Shown here one piece after another: positions 33,385 to 42,581 of a stretch of 64,000 nucleotides of DNA (position 1 is its first letter; each line of letters opens with the position of its first letter). The notes under the pieces were generated by a model. That model saw only the letters and a list, made by a program, of their open reading frames with translations. It was not told where the DNA came from and ran no database searches. Origin of the DNA: Coniochaeta sp. PMI_546 (Eukaryota > Ascomycota > Sordariomycetes > Coniochaetales > Coniochaetaceae); assembly GCA_021432605.1 (NCBI GenBank), contig MU271150.1, positions 1 to 64,000 on the forward strand, given 5' to 3'. Position numbers and translations under genes: made by a program.

Positions 33385-34635
33385 AGCCGTAAGGTGGTTG
33401 GAGAAGTCTGACTTAGAGGGCAATAAGGCAAGTTTCCGAGGTTGAGGAAAAAGGGGCGTTTCTTGCTTGCCAATTCGATGTAGTTGCTTGAACTAAATCC
33501 AGACCGAGCTTGCCTGCGTACATTGTCATGGAGGTAGGAGCACGCTGTGTTATATAGTCCTATACCGAGGCACAGACTACATGGCATTGTTAGCATGTAT
33601 GTTGTGGTTAAAACCCTGCGGCCTTCACCAAAAATGAACCTCCTATGAAAACTTGAAAGGATGGTCTCTCGCGTCTATTCGGCATCACATAAAGGCGATG
33701 CTTACACTGATTACCAATCGTTGCACTCTGTCGCGAGACAAAATGTTCTTTGGGTTGACCATCAAGCGAATAACAAGGCGACATATACGGTGACTTACAG
33801 TCTGGCTGTGCGTATGTTTGTCCGTCCGGACACCGAAGGCTGGTCCCACTGGAAGTGGCCATGGCCCTATCACGAAACAAGTCCGCAACGATCACAATTC
33901 ACATATTGACTTCTCGACCAGCTTCTAACCCCATCCTTGCCGAATACTTGTTGGTCTGCGCAGCCATAAGGTGCTATGCAGGTCCCTTTTAGAGGTGTGG
34001 TGGACGTGGAGAGAGCTGACTGTATCGGGTGAGAGCATATAGCTGTGCCTTCAGTCTTCCTTACCTTAGCTGCCTACGAGCTACAGTCAAGTCAGCTTGA
34101 CGGCTGAAGTAGGCTCAAACAGCTTGTAAGTGTTTCGGCTACATATATTCACTAGTCACCAGCATGAAGATGCCTCTTTTATGGGACACTAGCACAACTG
34201 CTCCGCAACAAGCTTCGCTTTCTGTCCCTTTCTGACACAATCTAGAATTGAGGTACTATTCTGTTGAAGAAGGCTAAACCTCCAGATGATGAGTAAACAT
34301 CGGACAACTGTCCTATGTTTAGATGCATGAATGTCTGGTTCAGAGGAATTATGACGCTGTGTTCTTGCATTTCTTAAGCAACCTTACGTGACCCAAGCCT
34401 AGTCTCTTCGGGGACGAATGCGCCGAAGCTCGGCAGGCGTCGGCATGACCTACGCCTTGTCAGATCAGAGTGGATCTGTCAGTTTTGCGTCTTTGATGAT
34501 GCAAATGAAGCTCAACGACAACCAAAGTTGAATGAACCGGAAAGCTTGTGCCTGCCTACAGGTACCTCAGGTATTTTACACGTGTACTTAGGTGGCAGCT
34601 GTATTCTACCTAGGGAGTGGACACAGACTGTGGAG
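33385..34635. other. Divergent intergenic region, no gene seen
   Basis: Lies between the minus-strand NmrA-like gene and the plus-strand M20 gene. No clear motifs. It marks the change from the gene-poor to the gene-dense half. Confidence 0.5.
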
Positions 34636-35952
34636 ATGCGTGTTGGGTCTCTTCTTGCATTTGGGTGCCTTGCTTCGGCCGGAACTCACGACCAGCATCC
34701 GTTGGGGGCCACAACCGACTCAGCGATAGCTTCATTCGACCATGATCCGCCGTACCGTGCGTCTCTCCTGGCGCTGCACAAGAAGCTTGTCACCATACCA
34801 TCAACAAGCGGCACTGAGCAGCACGTCGGAAACACCCTGGTCGAGTACCTAGCTTCCTTAGGATACACTGTCGAGCGGCAGTTCCTTCCGCAACCTGATG
34901 CCAGCAGCAGCTCTGCAAAGGCCCTCGGTACGTCTCCTCGCTTTAACGTGCTCGCCACGCGCCCGCTCAAGACGGGGACACGGCGTCAACAGGATTCGCA
35001 ACCCCGCATCCTTGTCAGCAGTCACATCGATGCTGTACCGCCGCACATACCCTACAGTATCTCGGACGCCAAACACCCGGGTCTGGACACCATCATTAGT
35101 GGCCGCGGGTCAGTGGATGACAAAGGCTCCGTGGCTGCCCAAATAATCGCGCTCGAGGAACTGCGCCGTCAGGGGGAGGTGGAGGGGGATGAGGTTATGC
35201 TATTGTTCGTCGTAGGCGAAGAGACCGTAGGCGACGGCATGCGGTACTTCAGTTCGGTGGCGCAGAAGGACGGACTCAGGTTTGAAGCCGCCATCTTTGG
35301 GGAGCCGACGGAGGGTAAGCTCGCATGTGGCCACAAGGGACACGCCGGGTGCACGATCCGCGCGAAAGGGAAAGCCGGCCATTCAGGGTATCCCTGGCTT
35401 GGAAAGAGTGCCACTGAGGTCATTGCAAGGCTATTAGTCAAGGTTCTGGACGAGGATTTAGGAAGCAGTGAGCGGTTCGGCAACACCACAGTCAACGTCG
35501 GAGTCCTCCAGGGCGGCGTTGCAGCGAACGTCATCGCGGAACACGCCAGTACTTCGATTGCCTTGAGGATCGCAGCCGGGAATCAGACTACAGGCTGGGA
35601 CATTGTGAAACACAGACTAGAAGACATCCTCAAGGAGGTGGACGACGAGGCGCTGAGCATGGAGTGCACCAACGGCTACGGCCCTATCGAATGCGACTGT
35701 GACGTCAAAGGCAAGGCCATCCATTCCGCCAGGCGAATCTTACCACTAATGCTGATTGCAGGGTTTGACACCATAATCGTGAACTACGGAACCGACGTTG
35801 CCAACCTCAAAGGCAACCACGTCAAGTATTTGTACGGGCCGGGCAGTATCCTTGTGGCCCACGGCGATAACGAAGCAATCACGGTCCGGGACCTGGAGGC
35901 TGCCGTGGAGGGATATAAGTCCCTCATTAAACATGCCCTGAAGAACAAATAA
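34636..35952 (+). CDS. Secreted M20-family metallopeptidase / deacylase, apparent GC-AG intron
   Basis: Zinc-dependent hydrolase of the M20 group (ArgE/DapE/carboxypeptidase type), probably secreted or vacuolar because residues 1-16 look like a signal peptide. Metal-site residues are visible: SSHIDAVPP (His130, Asp132), GRGSVDDKG (bridging Asp near 161), GEET (catalytic Glu195 and metal Glu196) and a late VAHGDNEA histidine. The dimerisation lid lies about residues 235-350. The coding sequence is probably 34636-35710 joined to 35762-35952 (421 residues), because the 51-nt insert interrupts the expected DVKGFDTI junction. Unspliced it would be 438 residues. The ATG at 34636 was chosen because it begins the signal peptide; the frame is open upstream to 34528. 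It is convergent with MRI1, 135 bp apart. Exact substrate unknown. Confidence 0.87.
   Translation: MRVGSLLAFGCLASAGTHDQHPLGATTDSAIASFDHDPPYRASLLALHKKLVTIPSTSGTEQHVGNTLVEYLASLGYTVERQFLPQPDASSSSAKALGTSPRFNVLATRPLKTGTRRQQDSQPRILVSSHIDAVPPHIPYSISDAKHPGLDTIISGRGSVDDKGSVAAQIIALEELRRQGEVEGDEVMLLFVVGEETVGDGMRYFSSVAQKDGLRFEAAIFGEPTEGKLACGHKGHAGCTIRAKGKAGHSGYPWLGKSATEVIARLLVKVLDEDLGSSERFGNTTVNVGVLQGGVAANVIAEHASTSIALRIAAGNQTTGWDIVKHRLEDILKEVDDEALSMECTNGYGPIECDCDVKGKAIHSARRILPLMLIAGFDTIIVNYGTDVANLKGNHVKYLYGPGSILVAHGDNEAITVRDLEAAVEGYKSLIKHALKNK
35711..35761 (+). other. Putative GC-AG intron in the M20 gene, 51 nt, stop-free
   Basis: The insert starts AAAG|GCAAGG and ends CACTAATGCTGATTGCAG|GG, giving a GC donor with good flanking match, a branch-like CTAAT and an AG acceptor. 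Its length is a multiple of three and it has no in-frame stop, so both spliced and retained forms are translatable. Confidence 0.65.
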
Positions 35953-36087
35953 GGAACTCGTTGAGGGCGGATCCTTGCCGGCAAGCCCTGTAGGTGAAGT
36001 GCTCGACACCTGTATGAGTACTCACGCGCACCGAAGACCGGTACACTTAAGCTAGCATCTTTCCTTTCGAATGTGTGAGACCTGCCA

Positions 36088-37269
36088 CTACTTGCCCACA
36101 AGCCGCGTCCACCGCTCGGGCAGGACCTGCCTGAAATCGAACTGACCGTTGGCTCCCTTGACCACTGTTCCCTTCTCGGTCACGATTGCATCTATTAACT
36201 CGTGTGGGGTAACGTCAAATGCGGGATTCCAAACATCTATCCTCTGGTCGGCAATGGCGACTCTCGCAGTCCTGCTCGGGTCGATTGTGCCGTCAGTATT
36301 GACCACTGCACCGGTAATCTGAGTCAGCTCTTCCTTTTTCCGCTCTTCGATCTTGATCCCGGCCCCGGTCTCGGTCTCCAGATCGATACTGGTAGTCGGG
36401 GCTGCAACGATAAACTTGACACCATGGTGCCGCGCAAGCACTGCAAGACTGTATGTCCCGATCTTGTTGGCCGTGTCACCATTCCTGACCACGCGGTCGG
36501 CACCCACAATGACAGCGCCGATGTTCATGCGCTCACGATGTAGAGCAAATAGTGCACCAGCCATGCTGTCAGTGATGAGAGTCGATGGTATACCCTCAAA
36601 GACAAGCTCGAAGGAGGTCAGACGACTTCCCTGGTTGTAGGGCCGCGTCTCGGTGCAGTATGCGTGCTCCAGCAGGCCACTCGTGTGGAGGGTCCGGATG
36701 ATGCCTAGGGCGGTGCCATGGCCCGAGGTCGCCAGAGAGCCCGTGTTGCAATGTGTCAGGACCGAGATCTTGCGTTGGGGGCCGGCATTGTACTGCTGCT
36801 GCAGCCAGGCTGCGCCGTGGGAGCCGATGGACGTGTTATTTTGTAGATCTTTCTCCAATATATTCTCGGCCGCTTGGAAGTAGGCGTTGAGGATGGCATC
36901 TCGGGATTCGGGGTGGGCCAAGCCCTCGATTTGCGCGGCGCGGATGGCGACTTTCAGCACGGCGATGGCGTTAGACAGGTCGACTGCCGTCGGTCGGCTG
37001 CCTTTGAGGTAGTCCAGGCGGGCGTCGATGTGAGAGATGATCTCCTCCGGGGTGGTAGCAGTACATGCGCCATTGTGAAGTTCGACAGCGTGGGCCAGGG
37101 CAGCAACTATGGCGATAGCGGGTGCGCCACGGACTCTCATGGACTTGATGCTGTCGAAAGCCTCTTCTGCGGTCCGGACCTCGTCGTAGTGGTGTTCGTG
37201 CGGGAGTCGGAGCTGGTCGAGAACCTCCAGCTTGCCTCTTGAATAACGGATCGCCTGGAGACCCGCCAT
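36088..37269 (-). CDS. mri1: Methylthioribose-1-phosphate isomerase
   Basis: Converts 5-methylthioribose-1-phosphate to 5-methylthioribulose-1-phosphate in the methionine salvage pathway. Intact single exon of 393 residues, close to the usual length of eIF2B-related isomerases. Family marks: SMRVRGAPAI near residues 43-52, catalytic Cys174 in THCNTGSLAT, and catalytic Asp258 in GADRVVRNGD, followed by NKIGTY. These residues separate it from the true eIF2B subunits. The start is the ATG at 37269, directly before the conserved LQAIRYSRG. The gene is divergent from TRS130 across a 548-bp interval holding a long T tract. Confidence 0.95.
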   Translation of the reverse strand: MAGLQAIRYSRGKLEVLDQLRLPHEHHYDEVRTAEEAFDSIKSMRVRGAPAIAIVAALAHAVELHNGACTATTPEEIISHIDARLDYLKGSRPTAVDLSNAIAVLKVAIRAAQIEGLAHPESRDAILNAYFQAAENILEKDLQNNTSIGSHGAAWLQQQYNAGPQRKISVLTHCNTGSLATSGHGTALGIIRTLHTSGLLEHAYCTETRPYNQGSRLTSFELVFEGIPSTLITDSMAGALFALHRERMNIGAVIVGADRVVRNGDTANKIGTYSLAVLARHHGVKFIVAAPTTSIDLETETGAGIKIEERKKEELTQITGAVVNTDGTIDPSRTARVAIADQRIDVWNPAFDVTPHELIDAIVTEKGTVVKGANGQFDFRQVLPERWTRLVGK

Positions 37270-37817
37270 GTTGAACTGCCAAGTCTGCTAAAATAGGATG
37301 CGCGGGGAGGTTTTCTGGCGAGCGGTAACGGGAACGACAGATTGTGGTGAGATATCCCCAAGGCTAGGTTTATTCATCCTTTTTTTTCCTTCTTTTTTTT
37401 TTTTTGGAGAGAGTCAGCTTGGCCCCTCCTCTGCCCCTCATTGATGTCGCGGAGACAACACTGAAGCTGTTCTCCGTTTCTTACAGGGTTCTATGTGGGG
37501 CAATGGGTCATTAAAAAAAGTGTACGTACTGTGGGACTAGCAGTAGAGGTACCTTAGATCAGGCACAGGAGGTACCTTCCGTTGGTACAGGAGGTTCCCA
37601 CAGATGGTAGCTCGGCATATCCCGCCTTGACCCTCGATATTGACAGGTCAACACCAAAAGGTTTCCCAGTTCCTCAAAGATAATAACAACCTTGTTGACT
37701 CTCTAGTCTTGACAGGTGGCCATCCCATATCCCATATCCTATATCTCTTCTTTTTGTTCTGCAGCACGCAGCAACAGGGGGCAATGCCATAACTCCTACC
37801 TCAGCACACTGTTCACT
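37270..37817. promoter_or_regulatory. Divergent MRI1/TRS130 promoter region
   Basis: Holds a pyrimidine tract (about 37379-37406, nearly all T) close to MRI1, two copies of AGGTACCTT (37547-37555 and 37570-37578), and a repeated G(C/T)ACAGGAGGT(A/T)CC unit (37563-37576 and 37585-37598). Poly(dA:dT) tracts commonly exclude nucleosomes in fungal promoters; the role of the repeated motifs is unknown. Confidence 0.45.
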
Positions 37818-40800
37818 ATGGAACAGGCCTTTTCAACTTCCAAGGTCACAGTCGAGTACTTTGATCCTCACGGCGTGTTCAAGCTGATTGCGCCTGGACT
37901 CATCCCCCGCCTACCTCTCCACGACCTCCACTGGCAGTCTCCGTCGCGGCCTCTTCGATCTATTCAGACCCTCCACGTCGATCTCGTTCCCTCTGGATCC
38001 GACGTCCCTGATGCTCTCTCGCCTCTAACCTCCCCGAATCCGAAAGCTGCTGGTCTACATCGGTCCGAGAGCGTTGCCAGCCGTGACGATGGCTTCCAGA
38101 CAGCTTCTATAGGCGGCAGAGTGGCTTCTACCGAGCAGTCTGACCCAGCTGTTCGTGCTACGCCAGGCTCGGGAAGAGAGCGCCGTCACCAGATCCCCGG
38201 CTTGCGACGGACGCCATATCTCAAGGTCCTACTTGTTAGGTGCGATGATAATGATACCTACAAGGCCCAGACCCGCGCCGAGATCCGCGAATGGATCAAG
38301 ACGCACACCGCCGCGTCAACTGCCAACTCCAAGAAGTCTACCGGCACGTCCGATAACCACGACGCCTTCGAGTGGCTCATAATACATGTTGTCATTCCCA
38401 ATACTGTCGCAGCCACCCAGCCGAGGGTCACCGGAAGCAAACCCAACTCCGATTCAAACCCAGACCTCGCCAACAAGAGTAGCACTACATCAAGATGGCG
38501 AGGCGGCACGAGCTCGTTATTGGACAAGATGCGGAGCGACTTCAACGTCAGCGCCAAGGGTACTGTAGACCGGGTCGCACAGATCAGGATTGGTATCAAT
38601 GACGTCCCCTACGACATGCTCCCACGCGTCGTGCCCGCGGTTCCAACAGGTTACATCGAGACTGAGCTGGATAGCGAGAGTGCCTGGGCCGACTTGATAG
38701 CGAAGCTCAAGACACTCATCCTCTCGAGCTTCGACCAACGGGTGAGCCAGTACGAGGAGGACATCAAGGAGAAAGATGCTCAAAGAAGCCTACCAGGTTG
38801 GAACTTTTGCACCTTCTTCATCTTGAAGGAGGGCTTGGCACGCGGCTTCGAAAGCGTCGGTCTAGTTGAGGATGCTCTTGTGGGATACGACGAACTTAGC
38901 GTCGGCCTCGATGCGATCGTTGAGGAGCAGACTGTGGCTGACCCAGCAGCAGCCCATGGCGGTGTGCTTCTCACGTATACCGAGGATCTCAAGTCCTTGG
39001 CCCAAAAAGCCATTTCACAGATTTCCGCTGGGAACATGGCCTTCGATGACGAGGAGGCAGTTGATCTGCAATCGTCCGAAAAGCTTGCAGGGGATCTATT
39101 TAAAGATATTCCAATCAGCGCCACCAAGAAACCTTATCGAGACCTGATACTCGAAAACAAGGTCTCTGTCTTCGACTTCAGATGCTACATCTTTGCAAGG
39201 CAGATTTCGCTCCTCTTGCGGTTGGGTAACGCATGGTCGACCCGCGAAGACCTCCTGGCTAAGCTCAAGGAACAGCAGGACTCCGTTATGCATCTGCATG
39301 GCGTCGCACCCAGGGTGCCTCCGCCCAAACCCGCTGATGAGTCGGAGAACTTGGCTATGTTAGCCGAAATCTGTAGGAGGACGCTGGAATTCATTCCCGC
39401 CGTTTCGCAGATCATCAGAAGAGACATAATGTCCGGTATGGGACCGAGAAGAGACACTGATGGGGAAGCCGCCCCAATGGACTCATGTATCGATTCAGCG
39501 CTGTCAGAGGCTATCGACAACATTATTGCTTCGTTTGCTTTCTCGCTCGCCCAGCAGATCCTCGCTCAGACGTCCACTAAAGCCCTTCCCATACCGCCCT
39601 CAATCCTAGGACCTACTGAAGGACACGAACCCAAGGCTGCAATCCCAGAACCTAAGACGATGATGCACCCGGCGCGGAGCACTTCGCTCAACACGCGGAC
39701 CAGCGTCCGTGCTCCACCAAGTCCAAATATCTTTCCCGGCGCAGCAAGAGGTAGCGGCAGTGGCATCGCGGACGATGATACTGGGAACAACCACTTTCTT
39801 AAGGCTGGGCTTGAAGAGTTGGCAGCTCGCAGAGCAGAGCTATATGCCTTGTCCAGGAACACTCTCGAGGAGAGCGGCAAGAGGAGAGGCTGGAGTGACG
39901 GGTGGGCTTCTGTGCCCATAGTGGGCGACACCGACGTAGGTGACATGGTTGACATCGACCTTGCTGAGGATGCAAAAGCCACGCCGGAACTCGCCAGCCC
40001 TTCCCGTGGAGTAGTATCTACGTCACTTGCCGGGATAGAGAACGATCTCCTTCGCACAGCTCTTGATAATCGAGACGACTTCTACCGATTATACGAAATC
40101 CTTACGGACAAAGCACTACGCCACTACACGGTCGCAAATTACACTCACTCAGTGAACACCAATTTTGCTGATCTTGCCGTACTCAAGTTCTATCTGAAGG
40201 AATACAGTGCTGCTGCATCCTTTTACTACCGCGCCACGCCTTTCTATGGCGAGAGCGGCTGGAGCTTGCTTGAGCTGTCGATGCTCGTCATGTATTCTAA
40301 ATGTCTGAAAGAGTTGAACAAGATGGACGACTACGTGACAGTCCTGCGCAAGCTTTTGTCCAAGGCCGCCACTGCTGAGATGGACAGGTTGCAACATCAG
40401 TCATCCACTCGGCTCGGACACCGAAAAGGTTACCCAAATCAATCCAACATTGTTGGCTTTCTCAGTGAGCTACTTACGGCTTCCAAGAAGCTGCAGAAGG
40501 ATGTCGACATTCCCCTGGCCAACTTCTTCTGTGACGTTGAGGTGGACGATGCGCCCCTCTACGAGGAAGGACAGGATAGCTTCCGCTTGACCTTGAGAAT
40601 ACGGAGCCTACTAGCAGAAGAATTGGAGATCCAACAGTGCAGGCTTAGAATTGTTAGCCCATCAGTTGGAGGGCTTAAAGAGATATGGCTCCAGAACAGT
40701 GAGCCAGTTGTCCTTCGGCCGGGCAAGAATAGGCTGGAGTTACGAAGTACTACCACGATACCCGGCCAGTACGAAGTGGTGCACCTAGCGCTATCTGCAA

Positions 40801-42581
40801 ACAACGTCCGAATGTTCCATGAGCGGGCAATTGGCCAGCTAGCCGACAAGTCCTTGACGATACTTCGAAAACCGAGAGTGGCGCTATATCAGCGAGCCGA
40901 TTCCTTAGATGTGCGGTTGGCTGCGTCTAAGGACGTCCAGCTGGACAAGAACAATTCGCTTGAACTAGAACTCCTGACCGGTTGGAACAATGTGACGGGG
41001 TGCGAAGTTCGCATCAAAGCGGCAACGGGTGGGCTACGATTGCTGATGGCTCAAGCCAAAGTGGTCGGTGCGGTGGAACCAGCAAAACCGCCAGAGGGAG
41101 GGCTGTTCCTCTTCAGCTCACTATCTGCGCAGTCTTCTCTCAAGATCACGTTCCCCTTCACTGTCGAGACAGACCTGACCACCGTGTCTGTCAAAATCGA
41201 GGTAACCTATGCCACCGACCGCGGATCCTTTGCCTATTCGAAAATACCTTCGGTACCCATCTCTCTCGCTCTTGGTGTGAACGTTCAGGATGTCTTCAAG
41301 CATGACGCCTTGTTCTCCAAATTTGCCGTCTCCACGGCATCATCTAGCCCCTTGAGGCTGTACACAAGCGAGCTGAAGAACTCCGATCTGTTCGAGTCAC
41401 ATTTCGGGGTCCCTTCCAGCCATCCTGTCATTGTCTTCCCTAAGCAGCCGGCGAGTCTCTTGTATAAGATCACGCGAAAGAAAGATTCCAGCATCGGCCC
41501 GAAAACCAGGAAGACCATGTATCTGGAACTTCGGTATAGTGTCTTGCTAGAAGAGGTTGAGGAGGCCGTCGAAAAGTCCTTAAAACTCTCGCTGGAAAAC
41601 TCAGGGTTTCGCGACTATTCCAAAGTGGTGATATCCTGCGTATTAACACAGCTTCGTGATGGCTTAACGGATGACGAGCTTGAGCGTTGTGCTCTGTTGG
41701 GAGACCTTCGTACATCGTTCATGTCTGATGTCAAATGGGTGAAACATTTCGGAGGCTTAGGAAAGATCGGGTCGCAGGATGCCGCACCAGCGCTTGCTAG
41801 CTTCATTCTTGCCTGGCAAAGGGAAAACATGGTGCTGCCGTTGATGGCACCAGATCCGGCAACTTCGGAATCACGCTCGATTCTCATCCCAGTCGACATC
41901 CCAAGCATCACAATCGTTCACACCGCGGACATCCGTCTAGACGAGGCAGTGGACAGGAACATCCTTAACGACCCATCGAGCGCCGTCCCGGCCGTGTGTA
42001 TAAACCAGCTGGTCCCCAGCACATTGCACCTTAAATGGACACGAATCTGGGACACGGGGAGCGCAGATGCAGCGTCAGCCGCTCCCCCATCTTCAGGCAA
42101 GCCAGCTGTTGCTGGTCCGTCGCCCGCATTCGCAGAGGACCTTGAGTTTAGCTACGAAGTCACCGCGCCGAGTGACACGTGGCTCGTGGGCGGGCGCAGG
42201 AAGGGTCACTTTGTCATTCTCGGTGCGTCCGCGGCCGAGGACACAGGGCAACTCGCATCGATGCCAGACACAGAGGCGGACATCGCGCTGCTCTTAGTCC
42301 CTCTCAGGGAGGGCTGGTTACCTTATCCGAGCGTGGAGATCAGGGAGGTCAAGGGTGCCGGGAACCTGGTTGCATCCACGACACCGGCGGCTGGAGAGCC
42401 GGAGACGCCGAGTTCAGGTTATGGCCACTGCGAGACGGATTACCGCAATCTGGGAGAGACCGTCCGGGTCATTGCGGATCGTGCCAAGGTCACCCTTAGC
42501 TTGGATGCCAGCGGACCAGGTGGAGGTCCGCTTGTTCTGGAGAGCGAGTCTCTACGGCTGTGTGGGAGAGTTGTTGCTTAG
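37818..42581 (+). CDS. trs130: TRAPPII complex subunit TRS130 (TRAPPC10)
   Basis: Large subunit of the TRAPPII tethering complex, which activates Rab GTPases (Ypt31/32 type) at the late Golgi. Single long exon of 1587 residues from ATG 37818; a GTG-initiated extension to 37716 was rejected. The N-terminus (SSKVTVEYFDPHGVF-like, here STSKVTVEYFDPHGVFKL) and the following PRLPLHDLHW are hallmark positions. The middle contains helical TPR-like and trafficking-domain segments around residues 770-870 (HYTVANYTHSVNTNFADLAV; AASFYYRATPFYGESGW). The C-terminal third is beta-rich (immunoglobulin-like folds), ending in a conserved block with SGYGHCETDYRNLGE. Low-complexity inserts near residues 80-150 and 620-700 lengthen it relative to yeast. 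The gene is intact. Confidence 0.92.
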   Translation: MEQAFSTSKVTVEYFDPHGVFKLIAPGLIPRLPLHDLHWQSPSRPLRSIQTLHVDLVPSGSDVPDALSPLTSPNPKAAGLHRSESVASRDDGFQTASIGGRVASTEQSDPAVRATPGSGRERRHQIPGLRRTPYLKVLLVRCDDNDTYKAQTRAEIREWIKTHTAASTANSKKSTGTSDNHDAFEWLIIHVVIPNTVAATQPRVTGSKPNSDSNPDLANKSSTTSRWRGGTSSLLDKMRSDFNVSAKGTVDRVAQIRIGINDVPYDMLPRVVPAVPTGYIETELDSESAWADLIAKLKTLILSSFDQRVSQYEEDIKEKDAQRSLPGWNFCTFFILKEGLARGFESVGLVEDALVGYDELSVGLDAIVEEQTVADPAAAHGGVLLTYTEDLKSLAQKAISQISAGNMAFDDEEAVDLQSSEKLAGDLFKDIPISATKKPYRDLILENKVSVFDFRCYIFARQISLLLRLGNAWSTREDLLAKLKEQQDSVMHLHGVAPRVPPPKPADESENLAMLAEICRRTLEFIPAVSQIIRRDIMSGMGPRRDTDGEAAPMDSCIDSALSEAIDNIIASFAFSLAQQILAQTSTKALPIPPSILGPTEGHEPKAAIPEPKTMMHPARSTSLNTRTSVRAPPSPNIFPGAARGSGSGIADDDTGNNHFLKAGLEELAARRAELYALSRNTLEESGKRRGWSDGWASVPIVGDTDVGDMVDIDLAEDAKATPELASPSRGVVSTSLAGIENDLLRTALDNRDDFYRLYEILTDKALRHYTVANYTHSVNTNFADLAVLKFYLKEYSAAASFYYRATPFYGESGWSLLELSMLVMYSKCLKELNKMDDYVTVLRKLLSKAATAEMDRLQHQSSTRLGHRKGYPNQSNIVGFLSELLTASKKLQKDVDIPLANFFCDVEVDDAPLYEEGQDSFRLTLRIRSLLAEELEIQQCRLRIVSPSVGGLKEIWLQNSEPVVLRPGKNRLELRSTTTIPGQYEVVHLALSANNVRMFHERAIGQLADKSLTILRKPRVALYQRADSLDVRLAASKDVQLDKNNSLELELLTGWNNVTGCEVRIKAATGGLRLLMAQAKVVGAVEPAKPPEGGLFLFSSLSAQSSLKITFPFTVETDLTTVSVKIEVTYATDRGSFAYSKIPSVPISLALGVNVQDVFKHDALFSKFAVSTASSSPLRLYTSELKNSDLFESHFGVPSSHPVIVFPKQPASLLYKITRKKDSSIGPKTRKTMYLELRYSVLLEEVEEAVEKSLKLSLENSGFRDYSKVVISCVLTQLRDGLTDDELERCALLGDLRTSFMSDVKWVKHFGGLGKIGSQDAAPALASFILAWQRENMVLPLMAPDPATSESRSILIPVDIPSITIVHTADIRLDEAVDRNILNDPSSAVPAVCINQLVPSTLHLKWTRIWDTGSADAASAAPPSSGKPAVAGPSPAFAEDLEFSYEVTAPSDTWLVGGRRKGHFVILGASAAEDTGQLASMPDTEADIALLLVPLREGWLPYPSVEIREVKGAGNLVASTTPAAGEPETPSSGYGHCETDYRNLGETVRVIADRAKVTLSLDASGPGGGPLVLESESLRLCGRVVA

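Noticed and set aside
34528-34635. N-terminal extension of the M20 protein
   Set aside because: Would bury the signal-peptide-like segment that begins at ATG 34636.
37716-37817. N-terminal extension of TRS130
   Set aside because: Needs a GTG start; the ATG at 37818 begins the conserved N-terminus.
38780-40057. Minus-strand frames of 100-163 residues inside TRS130
   Set aside because: Antisense shadows of a conserved coding exon.
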